The notes: a model not told the origin generated them from the sequence alone. Positions 1 to 9,369 are shown, counted from the first letter of the stretch. The stretch is 64,000 nucleotides of DNA from Mycobacterium sp. E1214 (GCF_001666755.1 NZ_LZJC01000088.1:1-64000), one strand, 5' to 3'. Program-made: numbers and translations.

Positions 1-8
1 GCTGGCGT

Positions 9-1370
9 CTAGAACCAGGGCCCGGGGTAGTGACCGTCCTGGTCTTGCACCATGACGATCTCCTTGCAGTCCCCGTTGGCCGCCGGCGCCGTCTCGCCGC
101 GGCACACCAACGTCCAGCCCGACAGCCGGGCGAAGGGGCGCACCGCCCAGTTGGGCGCGACGGGGTCGGGACCGGGCAGCGCGATCACCGAGAAGGTGCC
201 GCCGGTGTTGGTGATGTACAGGTGGTCGTCGAAGAAGGCCACTTTCGCAATCGGCTGCTTCTTGACGTCGTCGCGGCTCTTCAGCAGGTCCCACTGCTGG
301 GTGCGCAGGTTCCACACTCCGAACCCGAACTGGGAGTTGTCGGAATTGTGCGCGTCGACGAACAACTTTCCGCCGGACAGCGTTGCTGCCAGCCCGCTTC
401 CCGAGATGCGGTCCGAATCACCCACGCGGATGACGGATTTGGCGTTCAAGTCGTAGAACATCGTCGAGAACGCCGGTGGGTTGACGGAATCCCATCGCGT
501 CATTTTCACCAGTTTGTTGGGGCCGTCGGTCAATTCGGCGTCGACGGTTTGAATGTCGTTGTCCTGGAAGATCGTTTCGCCGTTGGGTCGGCGCAGCTCG
601 GCGCCCGAGGTCTTGCCCGGGTCGGTGGTGCGCGCAAACGCGAGCACGTCCTGCCACGCCCGCGCCGGCTGCGCGTCGTTCCACGTCATCGCCAAGTCGG
701 AACCGGACAGGACGACGGTGCGTGGCGGCGCCGTCGGAACGTGCCCGTCGGTGAAGGCGTTCACCCAGGCCACCCCGGACGCGGTCGACGCCAGCCCCCA
801 TCCGGCGGGCGCGGTCAGCTTGAGGTCCGGGCCGGGCGGTTGCAATTCCTTGGTCACCAGCGGCTGGCTCGATTTGAGGTCGAACGCATAGGCGGTCGTC
901 TTGGTGGTCTCGGGTTGCGGCGGCTGCGCGGGCTTGACGGTGGTCACCAGGTAGACCGCCCGCATGTCGTCGTCGGTGCCCGTCAGCGCGCAGATGGCGC
1001 CGGTCAGGTTCTCGCCGGGCGCCACCGTCGGCAGGCCCGGCGTGACGTACTGCCCGGTCTTCGGGTCGAAAACCTTCGGGCGGATGTCGTCCAGCGCGGA
1101 CTTGCCGGTGGAGTACTCCTCGGGGCAGCCGAAGTACGCCGTCCCGCCGTAGCTCTTCCAATCCTTCTCCAGCGGCCCCGTCACGGCGGCGGGCGGCGGG
1201 GCCGCGGCCGCGCTGCTCTTCGGGTGGGCCGTGGAGTTGGTGGGCGTCAGCGGCGGCGGGGAGGCGGTGTGCGAACACGCCGCGGCGGCAAGGCAGCTCA
1301 GCGAGACGGCGAGGGCGCGCCGCGGCGCGACCACGACGCGGCCGACCGCCGGCCAGCGAAGAGCGCGCAT
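9..1370 (-). CDS. Putative secreted lipoprotein, beta-propeller-like, unknown function
   Basis: A 453-residue protein that begins with a basic stretch and a hydrophobic segment (about residues 11-31) ending in A-A-A-A-Cys32, a loose lipobox, followed by a Ser/Thr/Pro/Ala-rich linker typical of mycobacterial lipoproteins. The remainder looks like an extracytoplasmic beta-rich domain with repeated short W/G/D blades and ends near a CRGE..C pair. This is consistent with a PQQ/beta-propeller type fold, but that is inference from pattern only. The lipobox has Ala at -3 rather than Leu, so lipidation is likely but not certain. The ATG at 1370 is the only start that keeps the signal sequence. No catalytic residues are recognised and I cannot name a function. 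It is transcribed away from the window edge and is not obviously in an operon. Confidence 0.6.
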   Translation of the reverse strand: MRALRWPAVGRVVVAPRRALAVSLSCLAAAACSHTASPPPLTPTNSTAHPKSSAAAAPPPAAVTGPLEKDWKSYGGTAYFGCPEEYSTGKSALDDIRPKVFDPKTGQYVTPGLPTVAPGENLTGAICALTGTDDDMRAVYLVTTVKPAQPPQPETTKTTAYAFDLKSSQPLVTKELQPPGPDLKLTAPAGWGLASTASGVAWVNAFTDGHVPTAPPRTVVLSGSDLAMTWNDAQPARAWQDVLAFARTTDPGKTSGAELRRPNGETIFQDNDIQTVDAELTDGPNKLVKMTRWDSVNPPAFSTMFYDLNAKSVIRVGDSDRISGSGLAATLSGGKLFVDAHNSDNSQFGFGVWNLRTQQWDLLKSRDDVKKQPIAKVAFFDDHLYITNTGGTFSVIALPGPDPVAPNWAVRPFARLSGWTLVCRGETAPAANGDCKEIVMVQDQDGHYPGPWF

Positions 1371-1457
1371 GCAAAGACCCCCGTTACGTTCGTGTAACCA
1401 AGGAGCGTAGAGCCGGGCGAATGCGCCCGCGACTCGGGCGCGGGGCCGCGGCGGCGC

Positions 1458-2336
1458 TCACCGCGGCGCGCGCAGCCGCACCATCCGCGTCGTCGAGGTC
1501 TCGTCGAGTTCGACGACGTCCGACCGCGACCGCAGGAAATCGCTGAAAGACCGGAAACCCAGGGACCTTTCGCTGAACGACGGGTCCATGCGTTTCATCT
1601 GCGCCTTGACCGCGGAGTTGTGCAGCCAGTCGACGTCGTCGCGCTCCAAGCCGATCTGCAGCGCGCGCGTCAGTAGCGCTGTGGCGTCCGCCTGGGGGTC
1701 CGCCGCGTCGTCGGGCTCGGCCTCCTTCGAACGCGCGCCGCGCGGCTTCGCGGCGCCGGGCTCGGCCGCGGGCTCGCCCTCCAGCGCGGGAACGCCGGGC
1801 AGCGCGTCGTAGACGACGAACTCGTCGCAGGCGGCCGCCAGCGCCCGGCTCGACGCGCCGGCCACCCCGATGCCCACCACGTAGCGGCCCAGCCGCTTGC
1901 AGCGCTGGGCGAGCGGGATGTAATCCGAGTCGCCGGCCACCACGACCACGTGCGTCAAATCGGGCAACCGGAACATGTCCTCCACCGCGTCGACGGCCAG
2001 CCGGATGTCGGCGCCGTTCTTGCCGTAGGCCGCCGCGGGAAACAGCTGCACCAGGTCGACGGCCCGCGCCACCAGCTGGTGCCGATAACCCGCGTTGACC
2101 TCGGCCGACCAGTCCGCGTACGCGCGGGTCAGCACCAGGGTCCCGAACGACGACGCGAAGTCCAGGATCGCCGCGACGTCGACCGTGGCGCGCCCTAGCC
2201 GTTCGGGGAACTGCTCGAGGCCCTTGGCCTTGTCCCGCTGGAACGAATTGCGGCCGTTGACCTGGTCGTATCGCGAAATGACGATGTTGTCGAAGTCGAG
2301 GTACACCGCCACGCGGGCGGCAACGGGCTCGGCCAC
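1458..2336 (-). CDS. NYN-domain putative ribonuclease with C-terminal OST-HTH/LOTUS domain
   Basis: A 292-residue protein. Residues 9-17 (VAVYLDFDN) give the first acidic pair of an NYN (PIN-like) nuclease fold; further acidic positions follow in GADIRLAVDAVEDM and VVVVAGDSDYIPL. The C-terminal 75 residues (a helical part ending in FRSFSDFLRSRSDVVEL) match an OST-HTH/LOTUS RNA-binding module, the usual partner of NYN domains in bacterial LabA/DUF88-type proteins. A low-complexity Ala/Glu/Pro linker joins the two. I placed the start at the GTG at 2336, just before the conserved beta strand; the open frame runs on upstream, but only as antisense to the neighbouring hydrolase. It is divergent from the alpha/beta hydrolase gene. 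Family knowledge suggests RNA cleavage; the substrate is unknown. Confidence 0.75.
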   Translation of the reverse strand: MAEPVAARVAVYLDFDNIVISRYDQVNGRNSFQRDKAKGLEQFPERLGRATVDVAAILDFASSFGTLVLTRAYADWSAEVNAGYRHQLVARAVDLVQLFPAAAYGKNGADIRLAVDAVEDMFRLPDLTHVVVVAGDSDYIPLAQRCKRLGRYVVGIGVAGASSRALAAACDEFVVYDALPGVPALEGEPAAEPGAAKPRGARSKEAEPDDAADPQADATALLTRALQIGLERDDVDWLHNSAVKAQMKRMDPSFSERSLGFRSFSDFLRSRSDVVELDETSTTRMVRLRAPR

Positions 2337-2435
2337 GTTCTCATCATGGCCGAGGGTGTGCCCGCGGTCACCACGCCCCGCTGGACGAACGAAAGCCACA
2401 GGCCTGAGCCCGCCAATCCGGGGTATCCAAGACCC

Positions 2436-3308
2436 ATGAGCGAGCTGAAGTTCCTCGAACTGCATGGTGACCGCGTCGCCTACCGCGACGAAGGGGCCGG
2501 TGACGCGGTGCTGCTGATCCACGGCATGGCCGGCAGCTCCGAGACGTGGCGATCCGTCATCCCGCGGCTGTCGAAGAAGTTCCGGGTGATCGCCCCGGAC
2601 CTCCTCGGCCACGGCGAGTCCGCGAAGCCGCGTGGCGACTACTCGCTGGGCGCGTTCGCCGTCTGGTTGCGCGATTTCCTCGACGAACTCGGGGTCGGGC
2701 AGGCCACCCTGGTCGGCCAGTCGCTGGGTGGCGGCGTCGCGATGCAGTTCGTCTACCAGCATCCCGACTACGCCAAGCGGCTGGTGCTGATCAGCAGCGG
2801 CGGCCTGGGCCCCGACGTCGGCCTGGTGTTGCGGCTGTTGTCGGCGCCCGGCGCGGAGCTGGTGCTGCCGATCATCGCGCCCAAGCCGGTGCTCAGTGTC
2901 GGCAACACGTTGCGGTCGTGGCTGCGCAGCGCCGGCATCCACTCGCCGCGCGGGGCGGAGCTGTGGAGCGCCTACTCGTCGCTGTCGGACCGCGAGACCC
3001 GCCAGTCCTTCCTCAAGACCCTGCGGTCGGTGGTCGACTACCGCGGCCAGGCGGTCAGCGCGCTGAGCAGGCTGCGGCTGCGCGAAGAACTGCCGGTCAT
3101 GGCGATCTGGGGCGACCGGGACGGCATCATCCCCGTCGAGCACGCCTACGCCGCCCGCGAGGTGCGCGAGGACAGCAGGCTCGAGGTGCTGCCGGGCGTC
3201 GGCCACTTCCCGCAGGTCGAAGCGCCCAACGAGGTCGTCGACCTGATCGAGGACTTCATCGAGACCTGCGAACGCCGCGACGCCGGCAGCCCGCAACCCG
3301 CTCCGTGA
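2436..3308 (+). CDS. Alpha/beta-fold hydrolase
   Basis: A 290-residue alpha/beta hydrolase. The oxyanion/strand motif LLIHGMAGSS lies near residues 26-35, the nucleophile elbow GQSLGGG puts Ser96 at the active site, the acid is in IWGDRDGIIP, and the catalytic His is in GVGHFPQVEAP near the C-terminus, so the triad is complete. The GHGESAKP segment is also typical. Upstream in-frame codons from 2346 would add 30 residues without homology character, so the ATG at 2436 (MSELKFLEL) is chosen. The family includes esterases, haloperoxidase-like and meta-cleavage hydrolases; the substrate cannot be read from sequence. It is divergent from the NYN gene and convergent with the FUSC gene (9 bp apart). 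Confidence 0.8.
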   Translation: MSELKFLELHGDRVAYRDEGAGDAVLLIHGMAGSSETWRSVIPRLSKKFRVIAPDLLGHGESAKPRGDYSLGAFAVWLRDFLDELGVGQATLVGQSLGGGVAMQFVYQHPDYAKRLVLISSGGLGPDVGLVLRLLSAPGAELVLPIIAPKPVLSVGNTLRSWLRSAGIHSPRGAELWSAYSSLSDRETRQSFLKTLRSVVDYRGQAVSALSRLRLREELPVMAIWGDRDGIIPVEHAYAAREVREDSRLEVLPGVGHFPQVEAPNEVVDLIEDFIETCERRDAGSPQPAP

Positions 3309-3317
3309 CCGCCTGAC

Positions 3318-5558
3318 TCAGCCCGCCGAGCGGCTGGGCTGACGAAGGCTCTCCCGCCCCCCGAGATGCGCGGACGCGGTGACGACGGCCCGTTCGATCT
3401 GCCGCAACGAATGCACGGCGGTGAGAAAGCGCCGGGTGTCGAGTTCGTCGCCGTCGAGCGCCTCGCGGTGCCGCGCCACGGCCTCCGCCGCATCCAGCGC
3501 GTCGGTCGCGGTGTCGACGGTCTGGCCGTGCGCGCCGTCGATGATGGCGATCAGGACCTCGATGTTGCGGCGGGTGTGCGCCGCGGCCGCCGCGAAGGAG
3601 TCGGCCAATTCCCGGGAACCGCCCGAATCGCCGAGTTGCTCGCTGCTCAATGCCAGCGTCCTGCCGTACCGGTCACAGGCGGTGAACAGACGCAGCCCGC
3701 GGCGGATGTTGCGTCGGCCCGCGAAGCCGGCGACCCCGGCGAGCAGCGGCTTGGCCGTGACCCGGAACTGCTGCAGGGCGCGGTCCAGCTCCCGCGCCTG
3801 CTCGGTGGGGTTGGTGCCGGCGCCGTGGCCGCAGATCCGCTCGGCCGCGACGTCGATCAGCGTGGACAACGCGGTCAGGTAGTCGCGGGTGTCGTGGCGG
3901 ATGGCCGTCCTGGTGTTGGTCGGCAGCACCAGAATGGCGGCGGCCACCCCGATGACCGCCCCGAGCGCGGTCTCCTCGATGCGCAGCAGCAGCACGCCGA
4001 AGCTGAACTCCCCGAGCAGGCCGTAGAGCAGCGCCAGCATCGTGGTGATCCAGAACGTCATCAGGCTGTAGGTGACCGTCATGAAGTAGAAGGCGCAGAA
4101 CAGGCAGACGAACACCATGGCGAGCGAGCCCAGCGTGTTCCCGGCGAACAGGGTGGCCACCAAGATGCCGCACGGCACCCCCAGCAGGGTGCCCAGCAGC
4201 CGCTGCCAGCCCTTGGTCAGGGTCTCGCCCCACGAGTTCGTCCCGGCGAAGATGACGAACGCCGCGATCACCGCCCAGTACCAGCGCGCGGGGGACACCA
4301 GCTCACCCGCGACGATGGCGAACGACGCGGCGACGGCGACCTGAATCGCCTGCCGCGTGGTCGGCAGAAGCCCCTGCCGGCCGGGCTCGGGGTCCTCGAC
4401 GGGCGCGTCGGCGGGCGACGCCGCCGGCACCTCGTCGGCCGCCGCGGGAACGGGCAGCTCGCCGGTGGCGGCGCGTTCGACGATGGCCCGCACGTCGGCC
4501 GTCGCCCGGGCCGCGTTGATGATCGCCAGCGCGACCCGCCGCACGGCCGCCGCGGCGCGGTCGTCCGAGCCGGCGGGCAGCCGGTCGAGAATGCCCTGCG
4601 CCTGGTTGGCGGCCTGGCGCAGCCCCGGCGGCTGCGGGAGCCGAATCGCGCGGGCCAGCTGCGTCAGCGCCGCGACGATCGCCGCCCGGGTTTCCGCCGG
4701 GATCTCCCAGGCGACGGCGGCCACCTGTCGGCCCGACGTCGCAACCCACCCGACGGACAGCTCGGCGTCGAACAGCCAGGGCGTCAGCTGCTCGACGGTC
4801 ACCCCCGGCCAGAGATCACCCGGGTCGGCCTTGTCCTCGATCTGACCGAGCACCATCAGCGCCGTCTCGTTGAGCTGGTTGGTGCGCCGCCCCAGCCGGC
4901 GACGGCGCCTGTCGTCGAGGCGGCCGGTGCGCACCGCCTCGGCGGCGGTGTCGACCACGATCGCCATCCGCGCCCGCAACGCGCGGATGGTCGCGCCCAG
5001 CACCCGCTCGGGCCGGTCGGGCAGCACGTAACTGCTCATCAGGAAGGTGCACACGGTGCCCACCGCGACCGCCCCGATCATCCACGGCAGCTCGGACAGG
5101 CGGGCCCGCAGGTACAGGGTGAAGAAGTACGCCATGAAGGCGACCATCCCCAGCGCCCGGCCGCGAGGGCCGTACCGGCGGATGTACACCGCCGCGAACA
5201 CGACGACCACAAACGTGACATCGGCGGCCAGCGGATGCGCCGCGAGCAGCGCGGCGGCGGTGATCGACGCGGCGGCGGGCAGCGGCAGGAGTGCCATCGT
5301 GATCCGCTGCTGGCGGGGGTCCGGCTCGTTGACCGAGCGCGACGCGACCATGGTGATGACCACCCCCAGCAGCGCCACCGTGAGCGGCTGCCCCGTCGCC
5401 CGGGTCAGCACGAACAGCGCGGCCAGCGAACACCCCAGCGCGGCCGTCGTCCGGGTCGCCATCCGCAGGCGCAGCAACCCCGGGTCGGAACCCACCCACC
5501 GGTTGCGGGCTTTTTCGATGAACTCGGCTATCGGACGACCCCCCTCGTGATCGGACAC
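3318..5558 (-). CDS. FUSC-family membrane protein (aromatic-acid exporter type)
   Basis: A 746-residue integral membrane protein with two similar halves. A first cluster of hydrophobic segments spans about residues 30-190 and a second spans about 400-560, each followed by a cytoplasmic helical, Arg-rich region. This duplicated layout is that of the FUSC/YccS/AaeB family, whose known members export aromatic acids or related toxic compounds by proton motive force. A Pro/Ala/Asp-rich linker separates the halves. The start is the GTG at 5558 (MSDHEGG). It is divergent from galT with only 50 bp between, so the two share a promoter region; there is no sign that it belongs to galactose metabolism. 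The substrate is unknown. Confidence 0.75.
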   Translation of the reverse strand: MSDHEGGRPIAEFIEKARNRWVGSDPGLLRLRMATRTTAALGCSLAALFVLTRATGQPLTVALLGVVITMVASRSVNEPDPRQQRITMALLPLPAAASITAAALLAAHPLAADVTFVVVVFAAVYIRRYGPRGRALGMVAFMAYFFTLYLRARLSELPWMIGAVAVGTVCTFLMSSYVLPDRPERVLGATIRALRARMAIVVDTAAEAVRTGRLDDRRRRRLGRRTNQLNETALMVLGQIEDKADPGDLWPGVTVEQLTPWLFDAELSVGWVATSGRQVAAVAWEIPAETRAAIVAALTQLARAIRLPQPPGLRQAANQAQGILDRLPAGSDDRAAAAVRRVALAIINAARATADVRAIVERAATGELPVPAAADEVPAASPADAPVEDPEPGRQGLLPTTRQAIQVAVAASFAIVAGELVSPARWYWAVIAAFVIFAGTNSWGETLTKGWQRLLGTLLGVPCGILVATLFAGNTLGSLAMVFVCLFCAFYFMTVTYSLMTFWITTMLALLYGLLGEFSFGVLLLRIEETALGAVIGVAAAILVLPTNTRTAIRHDTRDYLTALSTLIDVAAERICGHGAGTNPTEQARELDRALQQFRVTAKPLLAGVAGFAGRRNIRRGLRLFTACDRYGRTLALSSEQLGDSGGSRELADSFAAAAAHTRRNIEVLIAIIDGAHGQTVDTATDALDAAEAVARHREALDGDELDTRRFLTAVHSLRQIERAVVTASAHLGGRESLRQPSRSAG

Positions 5559-5608
5559 CCCATGGTTACCCGAAGTGCTGTGCGGCGACCAAGCTAGTCT
5601 TCGACATC

Positions 5609-6685
5609 GTGACCCCGCCGACCCGGGCGAAGCTGGCCGATGGCCGTGACCTGCTCTTCTTCGCCCTGCCCGGCCGCCACCCGCAGCCGGTCGCGGACCG
5701 CAGGCCGCTGCCGCCGCGGCAGGCGCAGCGGTCCGAGTTGCGGTTCGACGCCAGCACCGGTCAATGGGTGATCATCGCGGCGCTGCGCCAGGACCGCACC
5801 TACAAGCCGCCGCGCGAGCAGTGCCCGCTGTGCCCCGACCCGACCGGCCTGATCGGCGAGGTGCCCGCGCCCGACTACGACGTCGCGGTCTTCGAGAACC
5901 GGTTCCCCAGCCTGTCCGGGACCGGGGTCGCGGCGCCGCCGCCGGGAGTCTTCGCCTGCGTCCCCGGCGCCGGCCGCACCGAAGTGATCTGCTTCTCCAG
6001 CCGACACACGGGTTCCTTCGCCGAGCTGGAGCCGCGGCACGCGCGGCTGGTGGTCGAGGCGTGGCGGCACCGCACCCGCGAGCTGATGGCCACCCCGGGC
6101 ATCGAGCAGGTGTTCTGTTTCGAGAACCGCGGCGAGGACATCGGGGTGACGCTGACCCACCCGCACGGCCAGATCTACGGCTATCCGTTCCTGACGCCGC
6201 GCACCGCGGTCATGCTCGAGCAGGCGCGGCTGCACCGGGAGCGCCACGGCACCAACCTGTTCGCCGACCTGCTGGCGCGCGAGGTCGCCGACGGCGCCCG
6301 CATCGTCGCGCGCGACGCGACGGTGACCGCGTTCGTGCCGTTCGCGGCGCGCTGGCCGGTCGAGGTGCACATCTACCCCAACCGGTTCGTGCGCAATCTG
6401 TGCGACCTCGGCGAGGACGAGGTCGACGACTTCGTCGCCACCTACCTCGACGTGCTGCGACGGTTCGACCGGATGTACGCCGCGCCGCTGCCCTACATCG
6501 CGGCGCTACACCAATACGCGGACACCGAGGCGCAGGCCGACGGCTACTTCCACGTCGAGCTGATGTCGATCCGGCGCAGCGCCACCAAGCTCAAGTACCT
6601 GGCGGCGTCCGAGTCGGCGATGGACGCCTTCATCACCGACGTCACGCCCGAGGCGGTGGCCCAGCGGCTGCGCGAGCTGGCATGA
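5609..6685 (+). CDS. galT: Galactose-1-phosphate uridylyltransferase, intact
   Basis: A 358-residue GalT, the Leloir-pathway enzyme that exchanges UMP between UDP-glucose and galactose-1-phosphate. The active-site HPH triplet is at residues 184-186 ([11 protein letters not shown]), with His186 the expected uridylylated histidine. The zinc-site CPLC pair is Cys72/Cys75, and the C-terminal domain carries a conserved HVELMS segment. Both N- and C-terminal halves are in one frame; in the M. tuberculosis H37Rv annotation the gene is split as galTa/galTb, so this copy looks functional. The start is the GTG at 5609; a -10-like TAGTCT ends 8 bases upstream. The stop overlaps the galK start (ATGA), which implies translational coupling. 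Confidence 0.93.
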   Translation: MTPPTRAKLADGRDLLFFALPGRHPQPVADRRPLPPRQAQRSELRFDASTGQWVIIAALRQDRTYKPPREQCPLCPDPTGLIGEVPAPDYDVAVFENRFPSLSGTGVAAPPPGVFACVPGAGRTEVICFSSRHTGSFAELEPRHARLVVEAWRHRTRELMATPGIEQVFCFENRGEDIGVTLTHPHGQIYGYPFLTPRTAVMLEQARLHRERHGTNLFADLLAREVADGARIVARDATVTAFVPFAARWPVEVHIYPNRFVRNLCDLGEDEVDDFVATYLDVLRRFDRMYAAPLPYIAALHQYADTEAQADGYFHVELMSIRRSATKLKYLAASESAMDAFITDVTPEAVAQRLRELA

Positions 6686-7767
6686 CGGTCCGGCACTCCG
6701 CACCCGGGCGCATCAATCTGATCGGGGAGCACACCGACTACAACCTGGGCTTCGCCCTGCCCATCGCGCTGCCCCAGCGCACCACGGCCGCCTTCACCCC
6801 CGACGCGAGCGGCGCGTTGACCGCTACCAGTGATCGCGCCGACGGCGCGGTGCGCATTCCCCTCGACACCGCCCCCGGCGCGGTGACCGGCTGGGCCGCC
6901 TACGTGGCCGGCGTGGTGTGGGCGCTGCGCGAGGCGGGCCACTCCGTCCCGGGCGGCGCCTTGGCGATCACCAGCGACGTGCCCATGGGTTCGGGGCTGT
7001 CCTCCTCGGCGGCGCTGGAATGCGCGGTGCTCGGCGCGCTGCTGTCCGCCGCCGGGCTGCGCCTCGACGCCACCGAACAGGCGCGGCTGGCCCAGCGCGC
7101 CGAGAACGAGTATGTGGGTGCGCCGACGGGCCTGCTCGACCAGCTCGCCGCGGTCTTCGGCGAGCCCGCGACCGCGCTGCTGATCGACTTCCGAGACCTC
7201 AGCGTCGCGCCGGTGCGCTTCGACCCGGACACCGCGGGCGTCGCGCTGCTGCTGATCGACTCCCGGGCGCCGCACGCGCATGCCGGCGGCGAGTACGCGG
7301 CGCGGCGCGCCTCGTGCGAGCGGGCGGCCGCCGACGTGGGAGTGTCGTCGCTGCGCGAGGCCCAGGACCGCGGGCCCGCCGCCCTCGCCGCGGTGCGCGA
7401 CGCGCTCGACGCCCGTCGCGCCCGGCACGTGCTGAGCGAGAACGCCAGGGTGCTGGATTGCGTTGCCGCGCTGGAACGGTCCGACTTCGCCGAAGTGGGC
7501 CGGATCTTCTCCGCCTCACATGCATCGATGCGCGACGACTTCGGCATCACCACCGGGCAGATCGACCTGATCGCCGAGAGCGCGGTGCGTGCCGGTGCGC
7601 TGGGCGCCCGGATGACCGGCGGCGGCTTCGGCGGCTGCGTGATCGCCCTGGCGCCCGCCGACCGGGCGGACGCCGTCGCCGCGGGAGTGCGTCGGGCCGC
7701 CGAGGACGCCGGATTTGCGGGGCCGGTCATCGGGCGGACCCGCGCGTCCGCGGGCGCGGGGCCGTAG
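6682..7767 (+). CDS. galK: Galactokinase
   Basis: A 361-residue GHMP-family sugar kinase that makes galactose-1-phosphate, the substrate of the preceding GalT. Motif 1 is [14 protein letters not shown] (residues 8-21, with the galactokinase-type GEHTDYN sugar-contact segment), motif 2 is [13 protein letters not shown] for ATP phosphates, and motif 3 is [11 protein letters not shown] near the C-terminus. It starts at the ATG inside the galT stop (ATGA, 4-bp overlap), so GalT and GalK are made from one message. It is slightly shorter than E. coli GalK (382 residues) but complete. No epimerase or transporter gene adjoins it. Confidence 0.93.
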   Translation: MTVRHSAPGRINLIGEHTDYNLGFALPIALPQRTTAAFTPDASGALTATSDRADGAVRIPLDTAPGAVTGWAAYVAGVVWALREAGHSVPGGALAITSDVPMGSGLSSSAALECAVLGALLSAAGLRLDATEQARLAQRAENEYVGAPTGLLDQLAAVFGEPATALLIDFRDLSVAPVRFDPDTAGVALLLIDSRAPHAHAGGEYAARRASCERAAADVGVSSLREAQDRGPAALAAVRDALDARRARHVLSENARVLDCVAALERSDFAEVGRIFSASHASMRDDFGITTGQIDLIAESAVRAGALGARMTGGGFGGCVIALAPADRADAVAAGVRRAAEDAGFAGPVIGRTRASAGAGP

Positions 7768-7813
7768 CCCGCCGTTTATCCAACGAAAGCTGTGATTTCG
7801 CCGGCCTTCAGTT

Positions 7814-7828
7814 GTAACGTTACGCATA
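7814..7828 (+). promoter_or_regulatory. Putative promoter with embedded palindrome ahead of the zinc-finger/ANTAR pair
   Basis: The sequence TAACGT at 7815-7820 fits a mycobacterial TANNNT -10 element seven bases before the ATG at 7828, and it lies inside a perfect 10-bp palindrome GTAACGTTAC (7814-7823). An operator overlapping a -10 box would suit repression. Both readings are inference from sequence. Confidence 0.4.
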
Positions 7829-8202
7829 TGAGGGGGATTCTCTGCGCGGTGTGCGGCACCGGTTTCGCCGGGCGGTCCGACGCCGTGTACTGCTCATCGG
7901 CGTGCCGGCAGAAGGCGCACCGCGCCAGGACGGCGCGACGCGTCGACGCGCTGCGCGAGCGCGTCGGGCAAACACCCGGTGCCGCCCGGGAAAGGGCGGA
8001 GGCCACTCGCGAGTTGCAGCGCTCCGCCGCCCGCTCCATCGAGCGGGCGCGTCAGCAACTCGACCGGTCCCGCCAGCTGTTCCAGGTCTCCGAGCGGCGG
8101 CTGCAGGAAAGCGACGCGTTGCGGCGACGCACGCCGCCGCCCGAGCCGACGGTCGAACCTCCCAACGCCTCCGCGGAGCGTGCGCCATGGCGTGGCAACT
8201 AG
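7828..8202 (+). CDS. Small protein with N-terminal Cys4 zinc-finger-like motif and coiled-coil tail
   Basis: A 124-residue protein. The N-terminus has CAVCGTGF followed by YCSSACRQKAHR, a C-x2-C...C-x3-C arrangement like short zinc ribbons/TRASH-type fingers. It is followed by a basic region and a long Arg/Glu/Gln-rich helix (residues about 40-105, heptad-like, likely coiled coil), then a Pro-rich tail. I chose the ATG at 7828 over the in-frame ATG at 7792 because the -10-like TAACGT sits between them. Its 3' end overlaps the PAS-ANTAR gene by 16 bases in another frame, so the two are probably co-expressed and may work together. The function is unknown; nucleic-acid or protein binding through the finger is plausible. 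Confidence 0.65.
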   Translation: MRGILCAVCGTGFAGRSDAVYCSSACRQKAHRARTARRVDALRERVGQTPGAARERAEATRELQRSAARSIERARQQLDRSRQLFQVSERRLQESDALRRRTPPPEPTVEPPNASAERAPWRGN

Positions 8203-8882
8203 ACGGCCAGGCGGCCGCGATCGAAAAGGCGCTCGCCGGCGGCACGCCGCAGCGCGCCGGCTGGTTCCGGTTCTACTTCGCCGACCAGCGCTGGGAGTGG
8301 TCCGAGCAGGTGCAGCGCATGCACGGGTACGAACCCGGGACGGTGACGCCCACGACCGAGCTGGTGCTGGCCCACAAGCACCCCGCGGACCGGGCCCAGG
8401 TGGCGGCGAGCATCGACACCATGATCCGGCGCCGCCAACCGTTCAGCACGCGCCACCGCATCGTCGACACCCGCGGTAACACCCACCACGTCGTCGTGGT
8501 GGGTGACCAGTTCTGCGACGCGGACGACCAGGTGATCGGCACGCACGGCTTCTACATCGACGTCACGTCCACCAGCAGCCGCAAGCGTGAAGACGCGATC
8601 AGCACCAAGGTCGCCGAGATCGCCGAGCGGCGCGGCGCGATCGACCGGACCAAGGGGATGCTGATGCTGGTGTACGGCATCGACGAGGACGCCGCCTTCA
8701 ATCTCCTCAAGTCGCTGTCGCAGGTGCGCAACCTGAAGCTGGGCGTGCTGGCCGAGCAGATCGGCCGGGATTTCGCCGAGCTGGGCAAGGACGCCGTCGG
8801 CGCCCGGTCCCTGTTCGATCAGCGGCTGCTCACCGCCCACTTGCGCGTCGCCGAGCAGCAGCCCGATCCCACCAGCGTCTGA
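8187..8882 (+). CDS. PAS-ANTAR sensor/antiterminator-type regulator
   Basis: A 231-residue protein. Residues about 20-125 form a PAS domain (YFADQRWEWSEQVQRMHGYEPG, then HRIVDTRGNTHHVVVVGDQF and GTHGFYIDVT), close to PAS_3-type folds. Residues about 145-205 (RGAIDRTKGMLMLVYGIDEDAAF, then LAEQIGRDF) are an ANTAR domain, which in characterised proteins binds tandem RNA hairpins to prevent termination. The PAS domain probably senses a ligand or redox state that is not identifiable here. The ATG at 8187 lies inside the preceding zinc-finger-like gene, which suggests coupling. Targets are unknown; many ANTAR proteins in mycobacteria share domain order PAS-ANTAR or GAF-ANTAR. Confidence 0.85.
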   Translation: MAWQLDGQAAAIEKALAGGTPQRAGWFRFYFADQRWEWSEQVQRMHGYEPGTVTPTTELVLAHKHPADRAQVAASIDTMIRRRQPFSTRHRIVDTRGNTHHVVVVGDQFCDADDQVIGTHGFYIDVTSTSSRKREDAISTKVAEIAERRGAIDRTKGMLMLVYGIDEDAAFNLLKSLSQVRNLKLGVLAEQIGRDFAELGKDAVGARSLFDQRLLTAHLRVAEQQPDPTSV

Positions 8883-8883
8883 G

Positions 8884-9369
8884 CTAGCCGATCGGGGTCA
8901 GCCGGACCGCGCCCAGGTGCAGCCGGTCGACCGCCTCGGCGAACTCCTCGCGGGACGGGATGCGCGGGTCGCGGAACGTCAGCCCGATCATCCGTTGGGC
9001 GCGCCGCAGGCCGTACGACTCGACGCAGCGCAGGTACAGGTCGGTGACCGCGGCGCGGTCGCCGACCAGCACGCCACGCATCGCGCGCGTGGCGCCGTCG
9101 TAGACCACCCGGGCCTCGGCGCCGTCGCGGAAATTCTGCTTCCACTGCGCGCCGGTCAGCGCGTAGAGGTGGCCGCCGATCAGGTGGGCGCTCACCGGAA
9201 TCGAGAACGACCGGCCCGTCTTGCGCCCGGTGAAGCTCAGCACCATCAGCTGCCGGCGCGCCGGACCCGCCAGCGGGGTGCGCAGCAGGGCGCTCAACAC
9301 CGGGTTGACCAGGCGCATCAGGGCCGACGGCGGGTGCCCGGGTTCGATCGCGTGGGACTGCTTCGCCAT
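8884..9369 (-). CDS. Nitroreductase/quinone reductase family (deazaflavin-dependent, DUF385-like)
   Basis: A 161-residue protein of the Ddn/FDOR-like split-barrel family. It has the usual VLSFTGRKTGR segment followed by IPVSAHLIGGHLYALTGA and WKQNFRDGAEARVVYDG. Members bind F420 (or related cofactors) and reduce quinones or nitro compounds; F420 use is inferred from family and genus, not shown. The start is the ATG at 9369. A TACGGT -10-like box lies exactly six bases upstream (9376-9381 on the complementary strand) with no ribosome binding site, so the mRNA is probably leaderless. It is convergent with the PAS-ANTAR gene with 1 bp between stops. Confidence 0.8.
   Translation of the reverse strand: MAKQSHAIEPGHPPSALMRLVNPVLSALLRTPLAGPARRQLMVLSFTGRKTGRSFSIPVSAHLIGGHLYALTGAQWKQNFRDGAEARVVYDGATRAMRGVLVGDRAAVTDLYLRCVESYGLRRAQRMIGLTFRDPRIPSREEFAEAVDRLHLGAVRLTPIG

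Noticed and set aside
2337-3296. Long N-terminal extension of the NYN-domain gene
   Set aside because: The extension is antisense to the alpha/beta hydrolase and lacks protein-like composition; a GTG stands just before the NYN strand.
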